64,000 nt of DNA, from the NCBI GenBank assembly GCA_002964805.2, contig PUDQ02000083.1, forward strand, positions 62,001-126,000. Direction: 5' to 3'. Positions 33,331 through 44,483 of this stretch are shown here, piece after piece. This DNA comes from Trametes villosa (Eukaryota > Basidiomycota > Agaricomycetes > Polyporales > Polyporaceae). The translations under genes and the position numbers were made by a program. The notes under the pieces are model-generated. The model did no database searches. It saw nothing but the letters and a program-made list of their open reading frames with translations, and was not told where the DNA came from. The first letter of the stretch is position 1. Every line of letters starts with the position of its first letter.

Positions 33331-35114
33331 ATGGATCCCACTGCTCGGTATTCTATCAGTGCCGCGCTGGTCGATGGCCAGGCGTCCATGTGTGTACCCT
33401 TCTCCTCCATCGCGCTCGCCACCATCAGCCGCCCATGCCCGCGCATCTTCTCATAGATTTGAATCAAACTGCTGCTACACCGTTGCTGCAGGTACGTCCG
33501 CCTCCCTTTGCGCCTGGATAACAGACTAATAATTCTTCGATCGACGGCCCAGCGCTTGTACTGTGGTATTACCTCCTAACCCTCGGGAAAGAGGTGGAGT
33601 TCTTTTGGAAACGCCGGCCGTCTGGCGCGTGCGCCCTCTTCTTCGCCAACCGGTACCTCACCCTCGCCCTCGTACTGTACAGCTCGACATGGTGGCCCGC
33701 GGGCGCGCTATACACGGTGAGTACATCCATAGACTTACGTGTCTCGCGTAATGCTGATCCAATCGACGTTAGAGAGGGTGAGTATGCACGTATACCTAGG
33801 TGCAAATACCTGAACCTGACGCTACGTCTACGTCGGCGGGTGTGGATAGGTGCGCGGCGCTCATCTTCGAGCAGTGCTTTCTCCCGTACTCGCAGTATGT
33901 CGTCTGGGCAGGTGCGTATGCAGTCCGTGTAACTGTACGTCTGCCCATTCAATGCGCTGACCGCCCGCCGGACCTAGCATTCGCTTCGCTGCGCGTGTAT
34001 GCGCTAGGGAAGCAGCGCTGCGTGGCAGTCGTCGTCTTCCTCCTCTCGCTTGCGATAGTTCTAACGAACGTGGTGAGTACTGCTGAGCTGTTCTCATCGC
34101 CAGGCGTCATCCCTGACGTGTGCGCTGAGCGACAGCTGCAAGCGCCGTACGCTCATACGAGGATTGATCCGGACACGCAGGCGTGTATCGCGGAGTACGA
34201 CGTTCCGCTGCTGTTAATCGAAAGGTACGTACTTCCTACCGTCTCCCTAGGCATGCGCTGGCTGAACCGAACGTCATAGATGTGAGCTTATGCTTGGTTT
34301 CCGTCTCTACGTACTGACAATGCTCATGCGCGTTTTGCTAGTGTGTATACTGTCCCGCGGGTCGCTCGTCGTCGCGGAGACGATCGTCCTAGTCGTCACC
34401 TGGGCGACGATGCGCGACCAGTACCGCGGGCAGCGCGTGCTACGCGTACACGGCAGGAAGCTGACGCTCTCCAGCGTCTTCTACGAGAACGGTGCGTCTG
34501 CGCGCAGTCGGGTGTCGCGGCGATCCGCTCTGGTCTGACGCGAGGTGCTGTCCCGGCTGCGCGGGATATAGGGAGGATCTACTTCGTGTACGAGTCTCGG
34601 AGAGCTACGCGAACCCGAGTCTGCTGCTGATGTGCGATTTATAAGGTTGACGACTCTTGCTTATACCCTGGATCTTGTCGTCGAGGTGCTTCCGGTGCGC
34701 GTTCACAACTACTCGCGTTCCGCGGACACAGGCTCCTAACCATGCGCCGTGTTTGTAGGACAACGCGACGAAGATGGCCGTGATGCACTACGCGTACATG
34801 GTCCTCTCTCCCGCCGAGCCGTGCGTACCACACCTCCCCCCACGCGTGGCGTTCTGACGCGCTTCATTTTCAGCCTTGTTGGCCTCTTCGTAGACCACTT
34901 CCTGATCGAGCTGCAAGAGGCCGCGTCGTCTGCGCCCGGCTCCAGCCTATCCGAGGATACGTTTTCCGGCTTAGAGTTCCCCGGTATAGATGCGGTGGCG
35001 CCGGTGGGGCTCGTGGGGTTCGCGCGGGCGGATATTGACAAGTGGACCCTGACGCAGTGGGAGGATGTGGAGGAGCAGGAGAGCGTGGGCTCGGACGGGT
35101 TGGGACAGGTCTAG
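33331..35114 (+). CDS. DUF6533 seven-helix membrane protein, copy J
   Basis: ATG 33331 gives MDPTARYSISAALVDGQAS, then FESNCCYTVAA and ALVLWYYLLTLGKEVEFFWKRR with FFANRYLTLALVLYSSTWW. The micro-exon is 5 nt (AGAGG, 33773-33777), again 2 modulo 3. Then CAALIFEQCFLPYSQYVVWA, FASLRVYALGKQRCVAVVVFLLSLAIVLTNV, IDPDTQACIAEYDVP, LSRGSLVVAETIVLVVTWATMRD, the small RIYFV exon, LTTLAYTLDLVVEVLP, DNATKMAVMHYAYMVLSPAE and LVGLFVDHFLIELQEAASS, with the tail VGLVGFARADIDKWT before TAG 35112-35114. The last helix is split by an additional intron (donor GTGCGT near 34822). It appears intact. Confidence 0.75.
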
Positions 35115-35695
35115 TAGGGTGGGTGCTGCATTTCCTCTGGTGTTGTGACAAGATTGTCGTGTCTATGCTCGGTTTTGTCGCTCACGCATTCACCACAGGT
35201 CGCTTCTTTCTTGGGATGGAGCTTTGGATATCTTGTGGCCAATCTTGAACGTGCCTTTCGGTTGACAGGTAGCCCCCGTAGTGACCGCGCAACGGTCGCG
35301 CGGGCTCTGAAGATCAGCCCTTTCCTGACGAAAACATCCGACTTACCATTCACTGCCGCTGCTTCTGCTGCAGTTCTGCTTGTACGGGACCGCATTGGCT
35401 ACTTGGACGACGCCCTGAGTGGCGGAGAGGTGACGATGGGCGTATATCACGATAGCTTCAAAGTTTCGAGTAGTCGAGCTTACGCGGTGTTTGTACCAAG
35501 TTCAATGACGATACTAAGCGGCAGTAAGAAGGAGGTTATCAAGTCTTGTTGGGTCGTTAAGAACGGACTGGTGGCAGTGTAACAACCGAGTAAGTAAATT
35601 TAGCAATCGCCACTCACTCAAGCGCTCTCCTTCCTTCCACCACTCGTGCCACTGACCCACCCGTCGCAAGTTTCCCTGTACCACATGCCCGAACA
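35115..35695 (+). other. Intergenic region with a 145-codon open frame
   Basis: An open frame at 35145-35582 encodes a peptide of fairly normal composition (GYLVANLERAF, GVYHDSFKVSSSRAYAVF), but without a recognised domain. The 100 bases before 35696 resemble those upstream of the second HNH gene (GCGCTC...CCACCACT...), so the upstream regions of these genes were duplicated together. Confidence 0.3.
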
Positions 35696-37029
35696 ATGAC
35701 GGCTCTACCAGCAGTGTCAGAAGCGACGCAGATACTCCACGATACCTCTCAGTCTGTGCTCGACGTGTACGAGCACGTCGTCTTGCCTGCGGAGAATGCG
35801 GCTCTTCTGAAAGCTGACAAGGCTCGCGTTGTTCACGCCCGCGTCCTTGGCTATCTCCTGCTCTATCCGCCGTCTGACGAAGCACGTCGGGCCCTCGCGC
35901 TCGACCTTGCTTCTCGTAACTGCATGGAAGAATCTAGCCAGTCCAGGTCAGCCGTCTTCGAACTTGGCGCGATGTATCTCAAGCATTTTATATCCATCTG
36001 TACACTTTTCTTCCTTGTTTTCGGCGTCGCGATCATACTAAAGTTTATCTGGATCCCTAGTTAAGCAGACGAGGGGAAGAACACCGTCTCCCTCTGATCC
36101 ATCGTCCCCGTCGTCACACGAGCGTACCAGGGACGCATTCTGGAGAGAACCACAGCGCGCGCCCCGATCTCACCTCGGTGCGAAGATTTCGGTGCGGGAA
36201 ATCTCTTACCGTTATACGGCGTCTCGCCCATGCTTATCCTTCACTCACAGGCTCTCGTGCGGGATGACTATCGTTGCATGGTTACCGGCAGAGTCGATTG
36301 GGACTCTGTGGATAACGGCTACACGCAATCGACCGCTGACAAGGAGGCTTCGCTAACTAAATGCTGCCATATTATCCCAGAATCTCTTCGGGAGACTGAG
36401 GTAGTCGGTGGGGCTCAAAAGCTGGTAAGTAGCCTGCCCACGGAAACGTCGGTGATCAGTCTCACCGATGAAGGGAAACCATCTGCTTCAGGATGGAGAG
36501 GCAGCGACTGCGTGGACTATACTACGACAACTAGGGTACCAGGACATATGCGCAGAGCTCGAAGCAGATTCGGCAGCTGAGGGAGGCAATCTCCATCGGC
36601 TCGAGAACATCATCACGCTTGACTCGACCATTCACAGCCGTTTTGACAGAATGGCTCTCTGGTTCGAAGCTGTCGAGGGCCGGGTACGCAGTTTGCCTGC
36701 TGTTCTATCTTATGCGGCGGCGGCTTGAGACTGAAATGTTTCCACAGCCAAATTGCTACAACGTCGTCACCCCTCCCGGCAAACACAGACCGACGGCCCT
36801 GCCGGAGCGCGTGCAGTGCGTATCCCATCACCCGGACTTGCCGCTCCCGAGTCCGAGATACCTCGGAGTCCATGCAGCCTGCTGTCGGGTCGCCCACCTG
36901 TCCGGTGCCTACGAGTATCTCGAGAACATCTATCGCGACATGGAGGAACTTGACACGTTGTCGACCAACGGCGCATCTGCGGACGTGCTCTCCTTCGCGC
37001 TCCACCGCCACCTCGCTCGTGCGGTCTAG
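35696..37029 (+). CDS. HNH_2-like endonuclease domain protein, copy 1
   Basis: Five exons: an N-terminal helical region (MTALPAVSEATQILHDTSQSV...LGYLLLYPPSDEAR), a low-complexity Ser/Pro/Arg linker, the HNH core ALVRDDYRCMVTGRVDWDSV...KCCHIIPESLR, then NLHRLENIITLDSTIHSRFD, and a conserved C-terminal exon LPLPSPRYLGVHAACCRVAHLSG...GASADVLSFALHRHLARAV. The H of CHIIPES, the N of ENIITLD and the H of IHSRFD fit the HNH pattern of this basidiomycete-expanded family. The substrate and biological role are unknown. All intron joins keep frame (including phase 0 joins before ALVRDDY and before DGEAATAW). Followed in tandem by copy 2. Confidence 0.75.
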
Positions 37030-37874
37030 TGTCTCTGTCCTATCAAACTCCTCGAGGTCGTCGAAGCGTAGCAGGGTATGTTCATGTACACCCTCGATCA
37101 GCAATCATGTCCGCCCTGCTGTGCGCGCCGCTCACTTCTTCCATTTGCAGACCTTGGTTGGTAAAAATAACCAGAAAGCTGGCGCCGAGAGCACAGCCTA
37201 GCAAAGCCACCCCTCGCGGCGGCTACGAGATAGCTGGCACGGGGCTGAGGACACGTCGGTAGGTCTAATCGAACTCTGCATACTCTTCTCTGATCCCCAG
37301 ATCCTAGTATGATGTTTTCACAGCGCGCGTCTGGATCTTCGCGGCCTTGCGTCTGCAGCGTTTCTTGAGCTCCGCATAAGAGAGGACGCACGAGACCGTG
37401 TTCACGCATTACGGGGACCTTCCCGTAACCTCACGGTAGCTCCCGTTTAGCAGTAGTTTGCTGTATCTACTTGATGCTGCGGACTCAGCTGTCTATCTGA
37501 GCGTGTGTATGAATGTGTGGGAATCAGTCTTCAGCGACAGCGCGCCGAGGTGGTGCCCTTGGTAATTCTCGTGTTTTATGAGCCGCGCTCTTGGGGTGTT
37601 GGCATGCGCGTGGCGGTCGGCGAGCATTCCTGGGAATGTGAGTGGTTTACTGATTCCAAGCGAGAAGTACAAACGAGAGCTTTCAATCGCGGAAGTCGAC
37701 ATAGGAGTCCGATGGTTATGGCGTGAGGAACGCCCACGAGTGTATCGGCCAGATATAGTAGCAGGCGTCACTTAACATCGCAGCTCCTCGAGCGCTCTTA
37801 CCACCACTACCACTTGTCCCGGTCCCCTCAGTTCGCGAGTTCTCCTCACAAGACGGCCACAATCTGAAGAGATC
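37030..37874. other. Intergenic region between the two HNH-like genes
   Basis: No gene supported. The last 100 bases resemble the upstream flank of copy 1. Confidence 0.4.
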
Positions 37875-39237
37875 ATGACGGCCTTACCTTCGTCCTTAGA
37901 AGTGGAGCGAATACTTTGCAGAGCATCCTCTTCCACCTTCGACGTGTACGCGCACGTCGTCCTCCCTGCCGAGCGCGACGCGAGCAAATCAGGTAACACG
38001 GACTCCGACGACGCGAATATCGTCGCAGCTCGCGTTGTGGGCTACCTCCTGCTCTATCCCCCGTCGGAATATGCTCGATGCGCAGTCCTATCAGAACTCA
38101 GCTCATGCAAAGACGCGCCTGACCTGTCGCAGGCAGTCTACGCGCTGGGTATGATGTACATCCGTAGCCTCCTTCTCATCTGTTCGTCCTACTCGTTTCC
38201 GTCAGTCACAGCCAATCATTCGACTGACCCTGCATGCCAACAGTCAAAAAGCTTCGAGAGGAAACACCCATCCCATCCGGCGACGCGTCCCCAGGCTTGG
38301 ACTGCGTGCAAAAGCTGTCCGAGTCCATCGACACCTGCCTCAAGGCTCCGGAACGTGCCCCGCGCGACCATGCCACCGCGAAGGCTTGCGTATGTTTTAC
38401 CGCGGCTTGGTGCTCGTGTCCCAATGTTACTCATACTGATGTAATTGAAACTCGTAGGCTCTTATGCGCGACAACTATCGCTGCATGGTGACTGGTAAGG
38501 TCGACGGCGAGTCAATCGACTCCGGTCATACCCTGTGCTCAGCGCAAGAGATGTACACCGTCACTCGATGTTGCTACATCTTCCCGGAGTCTTTGAGAGA
38601 TGATACTGGCCCGGACAGTATGCTGGCAGAGGTGCTGTTCCCCACTCTACCAAGCGTGTCGAGGTGTTTCTAACACACCTTGACCTCCCTCGCCACAGGA
38701 GGGAGAGCCGATGACGTTTTGGGAACTGCTAGACCGGTTTGGATTCAAGGACATCCGCGAAGAGCTTGGATCGACGTCATCCGGCGCGGCCAACGTGCAC
38801 CGGCTGGAGAACGTCATGACACTCGACGCTGTCGTTCAAGACCTATTCGATGATATGAACATCTGGTTCGAGGCGGTAGACTGTGAGGTCGGTCCTGGTT
38901 TATAACATAACCCGCTCAGCTGTCGGGTCTCTGAATAGATAAACAGCCGCACTGCTACGACATCGTTCGCTCGCCCAAGCTGGCCCGACGCGGGGGACGA
39001 GATCCGCTTCCGCGGAGGGTGCAGTTCGCCGCGTACCACCACGGTCTGCCCCTTCCCGACCCGCGGTACCTCCAGCTGCACGCGACGTGCTGCCGCATCG
39101 CACACCTGTCTGGAGCGGCGGAGTATCTCGACCGGCTTCTTCGTTGCTTGGAGGAGAGGAAGACGTTAGCTAGCGACGGCGCATCTGCGGATGTGCTTTC
39201 CTTCGCGCTTGACCGACACCTTGCGCGCACGGTGTAG
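37875..39237 (+). CDS. HNH_2-like protein, copy 2, probably catalytically dead
   Basis: Same exon structure as copy 1: MTALPSSLEVERILCRASS...GYLLLYPPSEYAR, linker FKKLREETPIPSGDASPG, core ALMRDNYRCMVTGKVDGESI...RCCYIFPESLR, NVHRLENVMTLDAVVQDLFD, and the C-terminal LPLPDPRYLQLHATCCRIAHLSG...GASADVLSFALDRHLARTV. The two histidines expected for HNH catalysis or metal binding are replaced: CHIIPES is CYIFPES and IHSRFD is VQDLFD. The Asn and the cysteines are kept, and the frame is open, so it looks like a retained non-catalytic paralogue rather than a decayed gene. The C-terminal module is at least as conserved between the copies as the nuclease core, which suggests it carries the shared function. 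Confidence 0.7.
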
Positions 39238-39786
39238 CGTGCCGTACATCCCCGCAGGCCCATCGGAAGAACAAAAGCCGTGTCCGTAAGGACCAGCCCC
39301 GCATTCCACCGCGGTGTACGCGACTCGCCTGAAATCCTGCCGAGGAGCACCTACACGGCTTCGTGCTTGGGCGTAACCCGATCGTCTACGCGGTTCAACG
39401 GGGCGGGGAGCACACCTGTACGCCACCTCCCCGTATTCCAAGTATCTCCACTGAATCCTAGGCTTCTTGTAGAGCGTCATGATGCACGCCCCTGCCTGGG
39501 CGCGTGTGCGGTCGTACTCTTTGTCGAGTACCCTCTCGACGTCGGGGGCTCGCGCGCCAAAACTGTTCACCCCGGAGACGTCCTGGGTCAGCTGGTAACG
39601 GGGATCTTGGGATGTGCTTGGGTTTACGATCTTACTTCACTTTCAAATGAAGCTTGCGTCGTCTACTCCGGATCCGAGGTTGGGACGAGCGATATAATGC
39701 ACCAAAAGGGAAATCTGCGCCATCTAATCTAATCTAAGCGGCGACGACACTGGCCTCGTCGCCCGCTGCCGCCTTCAGACCCGAAC
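39238..39786. other. Intergenic region, nothing supported
   Basis: A 134-codon minus-strand frame overlaps the end of HNH copy 2 and is taken as antisense. A short CTAAT repeat lies near 39722-39736. Confidence 0.4.
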
Positions 39787-41978
39787 ATGTTGACGGAATG
39801 GGGCGTATTGTTCAAGGCGTTGGACAACAGCTCGTACTCGTATATTCAACACCGATACCCCGTTCCCGACTTGGACGCCACGGACACACTGCGGCTCGCG
39901 GTCGATAACATCTTGCGGACGCCCGAGGTCTCTAACTACATCGAACACCACGTTCCCGAGTCTTGGTGGTACGAGATATACGAGGTACTGTGGACAACGC
40001 CGAACCCCTACTCTGCCGCGCACTAATGGTGTGGTAGCTCCCTGAGCTTCCAATCACGGGACCAGCTCCCGACAACCGCCTACGAGCAGCATACGAAGGA
40101 AGCATCACAGGCGTGTACCTCTCCGACTCCTGCATCAAACATCGCCCCCCCAACACGGTCGGCGACGTCGAAAAGCCACTCAATCTCGTTTTGATCATCT
40201 GTCTGTATGCTCTCGCTGCCCGCAGTCCACCCCATTAATGCGTCTGTCTTCAGATGAACACGCGTCTCGATCTCTGCCTCGGCATTCGGACCCCAGCACG
40301 CCTCCCAGAAGCCCGGTGCCAGAACACCATGACCAGGCAGCCTGTTCGTATGTATGTTGTGTGACTGCGCCGCGCGACTGAAGACGTGTTCTAGCACGGA
40401 ACGAGATCGCCTCCGCTGGCAAGGTCCGCAAGCGTCCGTCGGTGGAGGGAACCGTCGAGCGACTCCGTATCACCCAAACGTCTACGTTCCCCGCGGCCGT
40501 CCACAACGGCCGCCCGTTGGACCTCAAGGGCCTTAACCCTTCCATCTACTACCCCGCCTTCGCCACCTTCCTCCGCCTCATGCACGACCAGGAGGAACTC
40601 GCCCGCGCAGACGTGCTCACAGCGAGACGGTGCGTGGACGCCTGCGTTGCGTACTACAGCGATACGGATCAGAGGATCATGGCCCTGCAACGCGCCGGAC
40701 TCGAGGGCGCCGTGCATCCGCAGCAAACCTTCCTGACGCAGATCCAGTACCTGAGGGTGGAGGGTGATATCTGGCCGAAGGGCAGCCTCAGCGCGCGAGC
40801 CGAGGGCTCGCATGTCAGCGCGCCGTTCTGCATTGTGGAGGTCGAGAACGAAGTCGGACAGGGCGCGTGCGACCCCATCGCCCAGGCCGAGCAGTGCTAC
40901 AAAGCGTTCTACTGCTCTAACGAGGTACCGTACGCTGCCGTGGCACTCTCGCTTGCGACGCTTACACCCGTCGCTGCAGGCCAGGCCGTATTACGAGGCG
41001 TCGTGCTGCCCCTGTCTTCTCGTCGGCATCGCCGGTCCCAACATCATGGTCAGCGCGGCCGTCGTCGGGGACCACATCACCGCCCAGCCCCTCACCGACT
41101 ACATCTCCTTCATCCCAAGGCCCACATCGGACGCACAGTCGCCCCACGCTGCCGCCATCCAACGCATGGCGCGCCTGATCCGTGCGTTGCGGGAGACACT
41201 CGCAGAGCTCGAGGGCTTCTACAAGTCCCTGAAGCTGGCGCCTCCCAGTCCCACTCCCTCGACGGAGCCGTGCATGTACGGCGGCATAATTGGAAGCTCC
41301 GGGAAACGGCCTCGGTACAAGCAAGACGTGGGTCCGTCGCAGGCGCCTGTTCAAAAACGACCGTATATCGGCCCGCATTTCACCACGTTCACGGCCAAGG
41401 ACGGCGCGCACGTCGAGCTCAAGTACACCGGCCGCCTCTATCCGGAGGGGCGTCGCACCGCGGTCTTTACCGCCCTGGCGTATATCGGTGGCGCGGAGGC
41501 GGAGACAGCGCAGCCCAAGGCGGTCGTCGTGAAGTTCGCGCACACGTACTCGGCTGTCGCGCACGCCCGCCTCGCGGCGCACGCGCTCGCGCCCAAGCTG
41601 TGGTTCTGCGAGCAGGTGCCGAGCGTGGGCATGCACGTGGTCGTCATGGACCACCTCCCAGACGTGCAGGACGCGGCGGACAGGCCGATGACCCCAAGCG
41701 AGCACGCGCTCCTCCGGACGGCGATCGGGCTGCTGCACGACGAGGATTTGGTGTTTGGGGATCTGCGAGGCCCGAACGTGCTGCTGTCTGGAGGCGGTCT
41801 CGTGCTCGTCGATTTCGAGTGGTGTGGGAAGGAGGGCGAGGTGTGCTATCCGGAGGACATCAACATGCATGGTGGGATTGAGTGGCACGAAGATGTTTTC
41901 CCCGGCGGGAAGATAAAAAAGGAGCATGACCTACATATGCTAGAGGCCCTTGTCAGCGGGGAGAATGACGATTGGTAA
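39787..41978 (+). CDS. Fungal protein-kinase-like protein
   Basis: At least five exons. The N-terminal part (MLTEWGVLFKALDNSSYSYI...) leads through EGSITGVYLSDSCIKHRPPN and KPLNLVLII to a globular region (ITQTSTFPAAVHNGRPLD, FCIVEVENEVGQG) that resembles the N-terminal module of basidiomycete kinase-like families. After an intron at about 40927-40979, the frame continues ARPYYEASCCPCLLVGIAGP. The kinase-like C-terminal half has a candidate VAIK-type lysine in KAVVVKFAHTYS, a catalytic-loop-like HDEDLVFGDLRGPNVLL (Asp and Asn kept) and LVDFEWCGKEGEVCYP, in which the DFG glycine is replaced by Glu. It ends KKEHDLHMLEALVSGENDDW at TAA 41976-41978. Activity as a kinase is uncertain. Confidence 0.7.
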
Positions 41979-42217
41979 CTGGGAGCTTTGGAAGCTTTCG
42001 AGCATTGCTTATCTGGCTCGAACATTATGGTCGGTGATGCCGTGTTCGCCCCGCCACGGATCCGGGTAGCTGCATAGTACGCAAGGCGTCTCTTTGTATC
42101 TTGGTCGCGCGTGAGATCAGTGTCGCGCGCGCGCGGACACTCTGTAGACGGTCGACTATTGCGTGAGTAGGTGAGTGAGCGAATTATACGAACGTATGCT
42201 AGGTATCTATGCCCCCA
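41979..42217. other. Convergent intergenic region
   Basis: Between the kinase-like gene (plus) and CBP3 (minus). No gene or clear terminator seen. Confidence 0.4.
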
Positions 42218-43690
42218 CTACTGCGTCTCCTGCGCGAGCGCGGCAACGAGCCCATTCGCCCTCCTCACAGGCCCAAACTTGAGCTGCTCCAGCCCATGGC
42301 TCTCCGTCCCGATCACGCCCTGGCCGATGAACACCTCGTCCGGGATGCCCTCGAGCCGCACAAGCTCGGCGCGAATGTACTCGACCGCGGCGGCCATGAG
42401 CTCCGGGTACGCGACGTACTTGTCCGCCTCCGCGGGCGGGTAGTCGTGCACGCCCGAGCCGTCGTCGCGCCGCTCCTCCGCCTCAAGTCCGCCGCGCTTC
42501 TCGATCTTCGCGACCTTCTCGACCTCGCCGCCCGCGAGGTTCACCGTGCGCCGGAACGCGCCGCCCTCCGTCCCGGGCTCGCCGGGGTACGCGATGCCGC
42601 GCGCGCCGCGCGCCCCGAGCAGGTTGCGCCAGACGGCGGCGGCGAGCTCGGGGTCGGAGCGGACGAGGCCGAGGTCGAGGGACATGCCCATGCCGGCCCA
42701 CTGCTCCTTGAAGATCTTCATCTGGCGCGAGACGAGGCTCTCGGGCGCGCGGCCGCGCGCCTTGAGCCCGCTCGTGGTGCCCTTCGCGTTCGCGATGCGG
42801 TAGAAGGAGGAGGGACGGGTGTAGGGCGCGAGGTTCTGCGCGGGCGCGCGCGAGCGGGGGGAGACGGGCTGGAGGACGGCGCGCACGCGGTCCTCGACGT
42901 CGATGAAGAAGTGGTCGATCAGGCCCTGGACGTAGTGCGTGCCGTGCGGCGCAGGGAGCGCACGAAGGCGGACGCTGAGCAGCCAGACGTGGAGGTTCGT
43001 AACCGTGAACCAGGACTGGAACGTCGGCGGTAGGTGGCATTCTGTGGGCAGAGTTGTGAGCATACGAGTGAGGTATACATGCATAAGTGAGAACTGTTGT
43101 TAGATGATCTCGACCGCCCTCCAAGAACATGTAAAACAAACGTCGGGCTGCGATAGTTGTGTACGAGCATACGTTGCAAGCATTTTGAGCACATAGCACG
43201 CCATGCACGGACGTAACTCCCGCCTGCGAGCGCAGAGAGACGGGACAGCGCTCTGAGCACTCACACCATGGGATACGCGAACGAGGTGATTCCCAGAGGA
43301 AGGGGTAAAGGAGATTCGATGCTCACCATCCTGCCAAAAGGCAAGCTCATCATCCGGCCGGGATATGCAAAGCTCCGTGTACAGGTTGTACGCCCTCCGT
43401 CCCGCGTACTGTTTTGCGCTGCCGTAACCCAGGAGGCCTGCGAGCGTCAGGAAGGCCTTTTTCGCGGCAGGCGACTCCTTGATCGTTTTTGAGAGCCACG
43501 TCTGCTGGGGAGGCGGGGGCTGCTGGCGGATGAAGAGAGGCGAGGAGCCGCGCTGCCGCTCGGCCGGCGGTGGTGTTGACGAGCTCGCTGGTGGTTGTGG
43601 TGCTTGCTGGGTCGCTAGCGAGCGGGCATGGCAGGCAGCAGATGTGAGAGAGCGCGGTAGCCTCTGGACCGGCAGCGACGAGCGAAGCAT
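42218..43690 (-). CDS. CBP3: Mitochondrial ubiquinol-cytochrome c chaperone, Cbp3/UQCC1 family
   Basis: Two exons, 43327-43690 and 42218-43041, with a 285-nt intron that is long for this genome (donor GTGAGC, acceptor CCCACAG). The start at 43690 gives MLRSSLPVQRLPRSLTSAAC, a typical basic mitochondrial presequence; an in-frame ATG lies upstream at 43747. The family core follows: LTLAGLLGYGSAKQYAGRRAY, LYTELCISRPDDELAFWQDECHLPPTFQSWFTVTNLHVWLLSVRLRALP and YVQGLIDHFFIDVEDRVRAVL. Then come RQMKIFKEQWAGMGMSLDLG and a C-terminal region with KYVAYPELMAAAVEYIRAELVRLEGI. Cbp3 acts with Cbp6 in the mitochondrial matrix in the synthesis and assembly of cytochrome b. The C-terminal part contains an Arg/Glu-rich insert. 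Confidence 0.9.
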
Positions 43691-43840
43691 GCTGGATTTT
43701 GGGAGGGAGGAGGAGAAGGAGTGCCGAACGAATCGCGTCGCGTCCAAATCTGCGTTTGCGTCACCTTTACGCTCCGTAAGTATATGAGTCTATGCGGAAC
43801 TAATCCAAGCTACCACTTGAGCTAGTAGCCTTAGATATTA

Positions 43841-44483
43841 CTAGTCGTGGGAATCATTCCTCGGCTTAGATTCTGAGCTCGCCGCACCTCGTATACGACC
43901 ATGACGCAGAATGTATCTAGAGTACCACGGTAAGCTCATCTCATACGCCATGCATGCGGAGTACGCCTGCTTAATGCAAACCCTCTCAGTACTAAGCTCT
44001 AGTGCTTCCTCCGGTACCTCACGGTCAGCTTCTAGCATCGATCCCACGGCGAAAGTGCTCATATAGCTAATTAAGTTGGTTTCGCAGACATGAGCACAGC
44101 ACAGCGCTGCGCTGGTAGTTTGTGTGTACTCCATCCGCCGTTGAACCAGCTTGCTCACACAGCATCTGATTTAGGAATTCCTGGCTCAGGCGCGGCCGCT
44201 TCCGTCTATAGCTAGCTCGAGTTCACTTGGAACAGGTCAGGATCTCTTCTGCCGTCTCGAGCTGACGTTCAACATTCCGCCCCCAGCAGTATCGCAGCAG
44301 TGATTTGGGTGGATTGGCTGGGCTCTCCTGTCTACTACATACCTCCAAGTCCGGTTCATCGCGTTCTAGGGCCCACGCATCCCACGTACCCATCAAGTGT
44401 ATGATGCGCACTCCTCCTCCTTTGCTCGCCTCTGCATACTCGCGCGACTCACAGCCCCCAATGTCACAGAAAACGCGGGACAT
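43841..44483 (-). CDS. Possible two-exon hypothetical gene
   Basis: Two open frames join in phase across a possible 67-nt intron (donor GTGAAC, acceptor GTGAG, near 44159-44226). They give MSRVFCDIGGCESREYAEAS...TAEEILTCS joined to KLVQRRMEYTQTTSAAL...MLEADREVPEEALELSTERV...YSRYILRHGRIRG before the stop at 43841-43843. The joined peptide of about 190 residues has normal composition and helical character, but the splice sites are weak and I know no relatives. The true start may be upstream of 44483. Confidence 0.35.
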
